Origin: Opitutaceae bacterium
GTDB taxonomy: Bacteria; Verrucomicrobiota; Verrucomicrobiia; Opitutales; Opitutaceae
Direction of reading: 5' to 3'
NCBI GenBank assembly: GCA_023269455.1
Contig: JAHFTG010000037.1
Location: forward strand, 1 to 12,402
DNA length: 12,402 bases
The notes under the pieces were generated by a model. It did not search any database and was not told the DNA's origin. It was given only the letters and a program-made list of their open reading frames with translations. The translations under genes and the position numbers were made by a program. This document shows positions 7,601 to 12,402 of the stretch, piece by piece (the first letter of the stretch is position 1; each line of letters starts with the position of its first letter).

Positions 7601-8177
7601 GCGAAGACTGCGGCATCGTGAGGGCGGCTAATGCGAGCGTCGCGGTGGGCGCGGGGGTGGCGCTGCCGGCGTAGCCGCGAATCGTGGTGAGGGAACTGTT
7701 CGAGGGTAGATTTTCCCAACGGCGCACGGGGAAGGGCCCGCTCTCGAAGGCGAGGTCGAGGTTGAGGGTCCGCGTGAGCGGGCCACCGTCTCCATAGGTG
7801 GTCGCGTCGAAGTCCGCCCAAGTGGCCAAGTTGGTGGAGGCTTGGATCTGGTAACGTTTGCCGGCGACGGAAGGCCAGGTGAGTTGGGCGGTCGCCGGCG
7901 ACGCGGCCGTGTTGATGTTAAAAGACGTGATGTGCAGGCGGGAGGCTGGATCGCGCGGATCGGTGCCCGCTATGGACTCGCCGCGATTGGAGATCCCGTC
8001 TCCATCGGTATCAACGTCAGGCAACAGTGCCGGCGCGCCCGCCGGCGTGTGGGCTTTCACCCAGACGTCGCTCATGCCGTCGCCGTCTTCGTCGATGATC
8101 GCCCGCGCTGGTGTCAGTGACGCCAACGTCAGGATGGCACACGCTAGGATCAGGCAAAGAGGCGAAGGAGCTCGCAT
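4617..8177 (-). CDS. Large secreted multidomain DUF1800 protein (PA14, Calx-beta, CHRD-like)
   Basis: The start at 8177 gives 1186 residues with a Sec signal peptide (MRAPSPLCLILACAILTLAS, probable cleavage after ARA26). Domains in order: calcium-binding thrombospondin-3-like loops DEDGDGMSD (29-37) and DVDTDGDGISN (54-64); a verrucomicrobial-style beta module with YQIQASTNLATW (109-120); a PA14-like domain (about 165-310, with GDYRFFVTSDDSSEFWL); another calcium loop DVDSDNDGATD (331-341); a Calx-beta domain (about 375-482, with GTATSGTDY and ENTETVIVTL); a CHRD-like module (about 487-602); and the DUF1800 domain (about 622-1182). The last contains RFLNQATFGAT, RMAWCLSQLFVVSQ, DENYAREIMQLFTIGLNELH and FTGWG. 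DUF1800 proteins usually pair with DUF1501, as here; their activity is unknown. The adhesive and calcium modules suggest a cell-surface or extracellular role. It is the first gene of the operon. The frame opens further upstream to 8297, but only the 8177 start places the signal peptide at the N-terminus. Confidence 0.92.
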   Translation of the reverse strand: MRAPSPLCLILACAILTLASLTPARAIIDEDGDGMSDVWVKAHTPAGAPALLPDVDTDGDGISNRGESIAGTDPRDPASRLHITSFNINTAASPATAQLTWPSVAGKRYQIQASTNLATWADFDATTYGDGGPLTRTLNLDLAFESGPFPVRRWENLPSNSSLTTIRGYAGSATPAPTATLALAALTMPQSSPSADHFGHYVTGWLVPPASGDYRFFVTSDDSSEFWLSTDASAANKRRVAYVATWTGIGEWNLYPEQTSALIPLEAGRAYYFEFVHIEATGGDHFTVAWTGPGLDPVREPVSSRYYAASPESLAMRQAAGRLFFRVKAEDVDSDNDGATDAEEIFLGYNAIDATTAPRVADRPAIVAALAARNRVTIGVSTPRAYESSLSPAHLTVFRSGNIQPVTINYTVGGTATSGTDYEPLSGSVTIPAGQTSADITIQPRADAVLENTETVIVTLQPSSASHDLGEPISASVTIDDAPDEMFVAALRPPAGVVSGGWGTASVRMMGNGLSATVSLSHSALGTPPTAAELFISTTGGSGPVVLALGAQQVDSLTWEFTPAGGQSADAMRAALREGRLWVRVATGGQSSGEIVGLFSAVAGSSTMPVPVDPPALPSGTPTPAEATRFLNQATFGATPATINAVQTRGYADWISDQIAIAPTYHIDYFTARRAEFAARSPGDEIPGWQTPRQEAWWQHALTAPDPLRQRMAWCLSQLFVVSQEGALVGSQREITLYYDLLLRHSFGNFRELLGDVTRSAQMGLYLSMIRNRRPDPETGQQPDENYAREIMQLFTIGLNELHPDGTLRLDQRGRPIPTYTQADIVGLAHVFTGWGPHYDAANPPRWSGGTGSVANRLEWFLYGIDLERPMTFYPEYHDMEARRLVRGALIPAGTDGQTALDLALDNLFNHPNVPPFVARQLIQRLVTSNPSPGYVYRVAQVFTNNGLGVRGDLGATLRAVLLDYEARSSAPLDNYTRGKRREPVLRLTQFLRAFPVSSPRVGDARLFINYQYALTHQIPQGAPSVFNFYQPVFAQPGRIAAAGLLSPEFQITSETTVINEANQIHSLVFGGIGTPELVDATQPYNATTNPYITLRPDFSAEVALLERPIFTAAQNQTALIDALALKLLDGHISPELRATLMNVFATLPSWYFPTNDEPTLRSRRLEIVRTAAHLIAISPEYVIQK

Positions 8178-8354
8178 GAGCCGAAAAGCAATCGGACGAG
8201 ATTGGAGGCAAGCGCGAAACGACCGTTGGCCGGGCAAAAGTCCATTTTTTCGAGTATTTAACGCACGTCGCCTCATTTCCTGAAAATTACGAGTCAAGTT
8301 GCAGAAATCCGGCTTGGGCTTGCGCCTGCGTCACTCTGTGCTTCGGTGCCAACG
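8178..8354. other. Divergent intergenic region between the DUF1800 operon and the ATP-grasp-like gene
   Basis: This gap must carry the promoters of both flanking transcripts. Its centre (about 8240-8290) is clearly richer in A and T than the surroundings, with CCATTTTTTCGAGTATTTAA and GAAAATTACGAG. That fits a promoter zone, but I could not find a well-spaced -35/-10 pair on either strand. A TTGACT on the minus strand (8297-8292) has no matching -10 at 16-18 bp. No RNA gene or repeat is visible. Confidence 0.35.
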
Positions 8355-9758
8355 ATGCCGCTCGATCACGCCGCCTTGCACGCTGCCTTTGCTGCCACGC
8401 CTCTCTTTGAGGATAAGAGCTGGCGTTTGTCGCCGGACGCCTGGGCGCTCACGTCGGCACAGGCCGCCGAGTTGGCGGATATCGGCGCGGCCTGCCTCGA
8501 ATATCACCAGGCGCTCGAAACGCTCTATCTGCGCTCCGCCTCCGGAAAAAATCTCCTGCGCAACAAGCCGCTTCTCGCGCCGTGGGTGGCCGATTATCTA
8601 GATCGTGGAGAACCCGCGCACCTCGTCGAACACGCCCGCGATCCAAAAAATCGCGGTGCCTTCCCGACCGTCCTGCGGCCCGACCTGCTGCTTACCGACG
8701 ACGGCTTCGTGATGACCGAGCTCGACTCGGTGCCCGGCGGCATCGGCCTCACGGCGTTTCTCAACAAGCTCTACGCGGACAACGGCACGATCCTCGGCGC
8801 GGGCGACGCGATGATTCGCAACTTCTACGACTCGCTCGCCGCGCTACGCCCCGACATTCGCAATCCGCTCATCGCCGTCGTCGTCTCGGAAGAAGCCGCC
8901 ACCTACATGCCGGAGATGAACTGGCTCGCCGAGCAGCTCCAGCGTCAGGGCAAGCGCGTGTTTTGCATGAAGCCCGAGGATATTTTTCCGCTCGGCTCCA
9001 CGCTCTGTTTCGACGTCGAGGGCAACCCCGAGAAGATCGACATCATCTACCGGTTTTTTGAGCTGTTTGATTTGGCCAATGTTTCGACGGCGCGGTTTTT
9101 CTTTGAGGCGTGGGAAGCGGGCGAAGTGGCCATCGTTCCCCCCATGCGGCCTTACCAGGAAGAGAAGCTCGGGCTCGCGCTTTTCCATCATCACCTCCTG
9201 CAAGATTACTGGATCGAGGCGCTGGGCGGACGCACCCTGAAGCTTCTGCGCCAGCTCATTCCGATGTCGTGGATTGTTGATCCGGCGCCGCTGCCGCCGG
9301 GTGCGGTGCTCGACGGCCCGCGCGTCGGCGGGCGCCCGCTCAACGATTGGCGTCAGCTCGCGTCGGCCTCGCAAAAGGAACGCGACCTCATCCTTAAAAT
9401 CTCCGGCTACCACGAGACGGCATGGGGCGCGCGCAGCGTGATCCTCGGCAGCGATTGTTCGCGCGAAGAGTGGCAGGCAGGCGTGGAGCTGGCCGTCGCC
9501 GATGCGCCGATGAACCTTCACATCCTTCAAGAATTCAAGAAACCACGGCGGTCAAAACACCGGGTTTACGACCGCGAGCAGCAAGTGCGCGAGGTGGATG
9601 GGCGTCTGCGGCTTTGCCCGTATTATTTCGTGGTGGGAGGCAAAGCCGTGCTGAGCGGGGCGCTCGCGACGTTCTGCCCGCCCGACAAAAAAATCATCCA
9701 CGGCATGCAGGACGCCGCGCTGCTCCCGTGTCGGATTGTGGCCCCTGTGTCGGCTTAA
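8355..9758 (+). CDS. Circularly permuted ATP-grasp-like protein of unknown function
   Basis: This protein has 467 residues from ATG 8355 (470 from the alternative GTG at 8346; the positions here count from the GTG). I do not recognise it as a named gene. Several segments match the layout of circularly permuted ATP-grasp enzymes such as glutathionylspermidine synthase-type ligases. These are RPDLLLTDDGFVMTELDSVP (111-130), like the R-x-D...E-x-N/D-x-x-P-G metal/ATP segment; LRQLIPMSW (301-309); LILKISGYHETAWGARSV (348-365), like the lysine plus glycine-rich nucleotide loop; LHILQEF (391-397), like the I-x-Q-E-F strand; and a C-terminal RLCPYYFVVGGKAVLSGALA (421-440). There is no signal peptide or membrane helix, so it is probably cytoplasmic. 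The product would be an ATP-dependent amide or peptide ligase, with unknown substrate. It stands alone between two divergent or convergent neighbours and ends in a strong terminator. The gene itself is certain, the fold is likely, and the reaction is a guess. Confidence 0.8.
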   Translation: MPLDHAALHAAFAATPLFEDKSWRLSPDAWALTSAQAAELADIGAACLEYHQALETLYLRSASGKNLLRNKPLLAPWVADYLDRGEPAHLVEHARDPKNRGAFPTVLRPDLLLTDDGFVMTELDSVPGGIGLTAFLNKLYADNGTILGAGDAMIRNFYDSLAALRPDIRNPLIAVVVSEEAATYMPEMNWLAEQLQRQGKRVFCMKPEDIFPLGSTLCFDVEGNPEKIDIIYRFFELFDLANVSTARFFFEAWEAGEVAIVPPMRPYQEEKLGLALFHHHLLQDYWIEALGGRTLKLLRQLIPMSWIVDPAPLPPGAVLDGPRVGGRPLNDWRQLASASQKERDLILKISGYHETAWGARSVILGSDCSREEWQAGVELAVADAPMNLHILQEFKKPRRSKHRVYDREQQVREVDGRLRLCPYYFVVGGKAVLSGALATFCPPDKKIIHGMQDAALLPCRIVAPVSA

Positions 9759-9788
9759 TCGACCCTTCTAAACCAGGCTGACATAAAC

Positions 9789-9820
9789 AAAAAGGCCGCG
9801 CATGGAGCGCGGCCTTTTGT
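9789..9820. terminator. Bidirectional rho-independent terminator
   Basis: AAAAGGCCGCGC (9790-9801) pairs perfectly over 12 bp with GCGCGGCCTTTT (9807-9818) around a 5-base loop (ATGGA). Read on the plus strand it is followed by TTTTGTTTT; on the minus strand it is followed by TTTTTGTTT. It lies between two convergent genes, the ATP-grasp-like gene (stop at 9758) and sucD (stop at 9842), and should end transcription from both sides. Confidence 0.92.
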
Positions 9821-9825
9821 TTTGA

Positions 9826-9839
9826 TGAACGTTGAACGT
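9826..9839. repeat. Heptamer tandem duplication, (TGAACGT)x2
   Basis: TGAACGT is repeated exactly twice without a gap, in the short stretch between the bidirectional terminator and the sucD stop codon. On its own it is too short to mean much. It is listed because two other intergenic regions here carry 7-bp-period repeats. Confidence 0.4.
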
Positions 9840-9841
9840 GT

Positions 9842-10765
9842 TTAGCTCAGCGTCACGCCCTTGGCCTTGGCGGAGCGGATGAGCGCGTCGGCCATGTCGG
9901 ACGGAGTCTCGGCGACTTCGATGCCGCACTCTTTGAAGACGGCGATCTTGGCCTCGGCAGTGTCTTCGACGCCGCCAACGATGGCGCCGGCGTGGCCCAT
10001 GCGGCGACCGGCGGGAGCGGTCGCTCCGGCGATGAAACCGGCGACGGGCTTTTTGCAGTTGGCTTTGATCCAGCGGGCAGCCTCGACCTCGGCGTTGCCT
10101 CCGATCTCACCGATGAGGATGATGCCGTGCGTGTCGGGGTCTTCGTTGAAGAGCTTGATCACGTCGAGGTGGCTGGTGCCGTTGACTGGATCTCCGCCGA
10201 TGCCGACTGCAGTGGACTGGCCGATGCCCTTGGAGGTGAGCTGGAAAACCGCCTCGTAGGTGAGGGTGCCGGAGCGCGAGACGACGCCGACGTGGCCCTT
10301 TTTGTGAATGTAACCGGGGGCGATGCCGATGCGGCAGCCACCGAAGGAGTCCTTGCCGGTGCCTGGCGTGACGAGGCCGGGGCAGTTGGGACCGATGAGA
10401 CGCGTCTTCTTGCCGGCGATGGCGCGCTTCACGCGGATCATGTCCTTGATCGGAATGCCCTCGGTGATGGCGACGACGAGATCGAGGCCGGCGTCAACAC
10501 CTTCGAGGATGGCGTCACCGGCGAAGGGCGGCGGCACATAGACGACGGCGACGGTTGCGCCGGTGGCGGCGACAGCTTCGGCGACGGAGTTGAAAATAGG
10601 AACCTTGTGGGTGCCGTGTTCGAAGAAGAGTCCGCCCTTGCCGGGGGTGACACCGGCGACGACCTGCGTGCCGTAATCGAGGGAGAGCTTGGCGTGGCGG
10701 CCACCGAAGTCGCCGGTGATGCCTTGGATGAGGATTTTGGACTGGGGCGTGATGAGAATGGACAT
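9842..10765 (-). CDS. sucD: Succinyl-CoA synthetase (succinate-CoA ligase) subunit alpha
   Basis: SucD is the alpha subunit of the TCA-cycle enzyme that interconverts succinyl-CoA plus ADP (or GDP) and phosphate with succinate, CoA and ATP (or GTP). The 307-residue protein begins MSILITPQSKILIQGITGDF with the CoA-binding Rossmann motif (GITGDFGGRHA, 15-25). It contains IGPNCPGLVTPG (124-135), VSRSGTLTYE (162-171), and the phosphohistidine loop GRRMGHAGAIVGG (253-265), in which His258 is the residue phosphorylated during catalysis. E. coli SucD has 289 residues. It lies downstream of sucC in the same direction with an unusually long and structured 118-base spacer. The frame remains open upstream to 10849, but that would translate the heptamer repeats (LSTLNPQLSTLN), so the conserved MSILI start is chosen. 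No Shine-Dalgarno sequence is seen. Confidence 0.97.
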   Translation of the reverse strand: MSILITPQSKILIQGITGDFGGRHAKLSLDYGTQVVAGVTPGKGGLFFEHGTHKVPIFNSVAEAVAATGATVAVVYVPPPFAGDAILEGVDAGLDLVVAITEGIPIKDMIRVKRAIAGKKTRLIGPNCPGLVTPGTGKDSFGGCRIGIAPGYIHKKGHVGVVSRSGTLTYEAVFQLTSKGIGQSTAVGIGGDPVNGTSHLDVIKLFNEDPDTHGIILIGEIGGNAEVEAARWIKANCKKPVAGFIAGATAPAGRRMGHAGAIVGGVEDTAEAKIAVFKECGIEVAETPSDMADALIRSAKAKGVTLS

Positions 10766-10773
10766 GTCGAAAA

Positions 10774-10872
10774 AGTTGAGAGTTGAGAGTTGAGGGTTGA
10801 GAGTTGAGAGAGATCGGAGGGTTTCGGGTCGGAGGTTTGAATCTCTCAACTTTCAGCTCTCAACTCTCAACT
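10774..10872. repeat. Inverted arrays of heptamer AGTTGAG in the sucC-sucD spacer
   Basis: On the plus strand five gap-free 7-bp units run from 10774 to 10808 (AGTTGAG x3, GGTTGAG, AGTTGAG). After a 36-base unique stretch, four units in the opposite orientation run from 10845 to 10872 (CTCAACT, degenerate TTCAGCT, CTCAACT, CTCAACT). The two arms are complementary over about 28 bp and can pair in several registers. The array fills nearly all of the spacer between the sucC stop (10884) and the sucD start (10765). In the sucCD transcript the second arm ends 8 nt before the sucD ATG and runs into a short U-run (ACUUUUUCGAC). Confidence 0.85.
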
Positions 10873-10883
10873 GCTCGCGGCGT

Positions 10884-12065
10884 TCACGCCACGAGCTTCA
10901 CGATCTTCTGGGCGGCGTCGGCCATGGTGTCGCCGGAGACGAGCGCGAGGCCCGAGCTGGCGAGGGTGGCTTTGCCGGCGGCGACGTTGTTGCCTTCGAG
11001 ACGCACGACGAGCGGGAGCTTGAGGCCGACTTCCTTGACCGCTTCGACGATGCCGGTGGCGATCACATTGCAGTCCATGATGCCGCCGAAGATGTTTACG
11101 AAAATACCCTTCACGTTCGGGTCGCCGAGGATGATTTTGAAGGCTGCGACGACCTGGTCTTTCGAGGCGCCGCCGCCGACGTCGAGGAAGTTGGCCGGGC
11201 TGCCGCCGTAGTGCTTGATGATGTCCATCGTGCTCATGGCGAGACCGGCGCCGTTCACGAGACACGCAATGTTGCCGTCGAGCGCGATGTAGCTGAGGGA
11301 GAACTTCGAGGCTTCGATTTCCTTGGGGTCTTCTTCGTTGAGGTCGCGTAGGGCCACGATCTCGGGGTGGCGGTAGAGGGCGTTGGAATCGAAGGAAACC
11401 TTCGCGTCGAGGGCGAGGACGTCGCCGGTGGGCGTGGTGATGAGCGGGTTGACCTCGATCATCGCCGCATCGGTCTCCCAGTAGCAGGTGTAGAGGTTGC
11501 GGATGAGTTTGGCGGCGTTCTTCGCCTCGGAGCCGGCGAGGCCGAGCTGGGCGATGAGTTCGCGCACCTGGAAATCGGCGATGCCGTAGGCGGGATCGAT
11601 GACGATCTTGAAAATCTTTTCGGGCGTGTCGTGGGCGACTTTTTCGATTTCGACGCCGCCTTCGGTCGAGGCGACGATCACGGGGCGGGAGGTGACGCGG
11701 TCGAGGAGGATGGCGAGGTAGTATTCCTTTTTGATGTCGCTCGCGTGGGTGAAGTAGATCGTCTGCACCTTGCGGCCGGCGGGGCCGGTCTGGATGGTGA
11801 CGAGGGTGTTGTTGAACATCTTGTTCGCATACTCGAGGGCGTCGGCCTTGGTCTTGGCGAACTTCACGCCGCCTTTGTAGCCGTCGGTAAACGTGCCCTT
11901 GCCGCGGCCGCCGGCGTGTATTTGAGATTTAACGACAACGGGGGCGTCGGGCAGCAGCGCGAGGGCGGATGCGAATTCCGCCGGGGATTTGGCGGCCGCG
12001 CCCTTGGGGACGGGCACGCCGAATTTCTCGAAGAGAGCCTTGGCCTGATACTCGTGGATGTTCAT
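10884..12065 (-). CDS. sucC: Succinyl-CoA synthetase (succinate-CoA ligase) subunit beta
   Basis: SucC is the beta subunit, which holds the ATP-grasp domain and binds nucleotide and succinate. The 393-residue product (388 in E. coli) starts with the family hallmark MNIHEYQAKALFEKFGVPVP. It continues with VVVKSQIHAGGRGKG (nucleotide-binding lysine and glycine-rich loop, about 47-61), EVNPLITTPTGDVLALDAKV (metal-binding Glu/Asn and Asp region) and LVNGAGLAMSTMDIIKHYGG. The C-terminal half holds FLDVGGGASKDQV and IFVNIFGGIMDCNVIA, which form the power-helix and ligase domain that meets the phosphohistidine of SucD. It is the first gene of sucCD. The frame extends seven codons upstream to 12086, but the start at MNIHEYQ is universal in the family. 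Whether ATP or GTP is preferred cannot be read safely from the sequence. Confidence 0.97.
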   Translation of the reverse strand: MNIHEYQAKALFEKFGVPVPKGAAAKSPAEFASALALLPDAPVVVKSQIHAGGRGKGTFTDGYKGGVKFAKTKADALEYANKMFNNTLVTIQTGPAGRKVQTIYFTHASDIKKEYYLAILLDRVTSRPVIVASTEGGVEIEKVAHDTPEKIFKIVIDPAYGIADFQVRELIAQLGLAGSEAKNAAKLIRNLYTCYWETDAAMIEVNPLITTPTGDVLALDAKVSFDSNALYRHPEIVALRDLNEEDPKEIEASKFSLSYIALDGNIACLVNGAGLAMSTMDIIKHYGGSPANFLDVGGGASKDQVVAAFKIILGDPNVKGIFVNIFGGIMDCNVIATGIVEAVKEVGLKLPLVVRLEGNNVAAGKATLASSGLALVSGDTMADAAQKIVKLVA

Positions 12066-12190
12066 GCGAATCCAAGGGATTGCCACAAAGGCGGGGCGGA
12101 TGGCACGCCAAAACCACGGGGAGGGGGCGCTTGTTAGCGGAGACGCGTGCGGGATTGCGTTTCACTTATGCGGCGGCAACGTCGGTCGGC

Positions 12191-12402
12191 ATGCAATCGC
12201 ATGAGGTTTTGAAGGCCGTCCTGAAGCAGACCAGTCCGAAGCAGATCGCCGCCGACATGGGGCTCTCGCTGTCGATCATCTACAAGTGGGCGGAGACGCC
12301 CGACGACGACGTGGCCGATCCCGGCAGCGGGGCGAAAAACCCGCTCGACCGCATCGAGCAGTTGTTAAAAAGCACCCACGATACCCGCATCGCCCAGTGG
12401 GT
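12191..12402 (+). CDS. Small helix-turn-helix protein, N-terminal fragment
   Basis: The ATG at 12191 opens a frame that runs to the window edge, giving 70 visible residues: MQSHEVLKAVLKQTSPKQIA, then ADMGLSLSIIYKWAETP, a short acidic linker, and NPLDRIEQLLKSTHDTRIAQ. The segment SPKQIAADMGLSLSIIYKWA (about 15-34) fits a helix-turn-helix, with the turn around MGLS and a recognition helix in SLSIIYKWA. The pattern of a short HTH followed by an (K/R)NPLDR region recalls small phage CII-like regulators and similar verrucomicrobial proteins, but that match is from memory and uncertain. It is divergent from sucC with 125 bases between the starts, so it could share or affect that promoter region. 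The C-terminus is not in the window. Confidence 0.7.
   Translation, partial: MQSHEVLKAVLKQTSPKQIAADMGLSLSIIYKWAETPDDDVADPGSGAKNPLDRIEQLLKSTHDTRIAQW

Noticed and set aside
8178..8297. Upstream start (8297) for the DUF1800 protein
   Set aside because: It would place 40 Arg-rich, hydrophilic residues before a clear Sec signal peptide, so the start at 8177 is more plausible.
9992..10786. Plus-strand frame of 264 codons opposite sucD
   Set aside because: It is antisense to strongly conserved SucD, with low-complexity acidic and Gly-rich sequence and no family signature.
10766..10849. N-terminal extension of SucD by 28 residues
   Set aside because: The extra residues are a translation of the heptamer repeats (LSTLNPQLSTLN), and SucD proteins start at the MSILI-type N-terminus.
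10774..10872. Possible CRISPR array
   Set aside because: Units are 7 bp with no spacers, arranged tandemly and in opposite orientation; this is a microsatellite-like inverted repeat.

Overview
The window most likely comes from a GC-rich member of Verrucomicrobiota, probably close to Opitutaceae. This is an inference from gene content. The main clue is a large secreted DUF1800 protein decorated with PA14, Calx-beta, CHRD-like and calcium-loop modules and paired with a Tat-type DUF1501 protein, an arrangement typical of the Planctomycetes-Verrucomicrobia group. No rRNA or other phylogenetic marker is present to settle the lineage.

Layout: the left edge (1-131, minus) holds the start of an unidentified small membrane protein. 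Divergent from it on the plus strand lie tatC (260-1258) and prfB (1320-2466). prfB carries a textbook +1 programmed frameshift at codon 25, so a single-frame reading loses its N-terminus. A hairpin terminator follows prfB. Converging on it is a tightly packed minus-strand operon, transcribed as DUF1800 protein (8177-4617), DUF1501 protein (4608-3151), then a small pseudopilin-like protein (3154-2567). The gaps are 8 nt and a 4-nt ATGA overlap. Divergent from that operon is a plus-strand gene (8355-9758) for an orphan protein that resembles circularly permuted ATP-grasp enzymes. It is separated by a bidirectional terminator from the minus-strand sucC-sucD operon (12065-9842), which encodes succinyl-CoA synthetase. 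The right edge (12191-12402, plus) holds the start of a small helix-turn-helix protein.

How the parts relate: TatC is the membrane receptor of the twin-arginine export pathway, and the DUF1501 protein starts with a twin-arginine signal, so the window holds both a piece of the exporter and a probable client. The DUF1800, DUF1501 and pseudopilin-like proteins probably act together at or beyond the inner membrane; the function of this set is unknown. prfB and sucCD are housekeeping genes for translation termination and the TCA cycle.

The most unusual features lie between genes. Heptamer (7-bp period) tandem repeats of three different sequences occur in three of the intergenic regions. One of them forms a large inverted structure inside the sucC-sucD spacer, 8 nt from the sucD start. 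None of the ten start codons has a clear Shine-Dalgarno sequence, whereas the prfB frameshift site keeps a strong internal one. I found no CRISPR array, tRNA, rRNA or insertion sequence.
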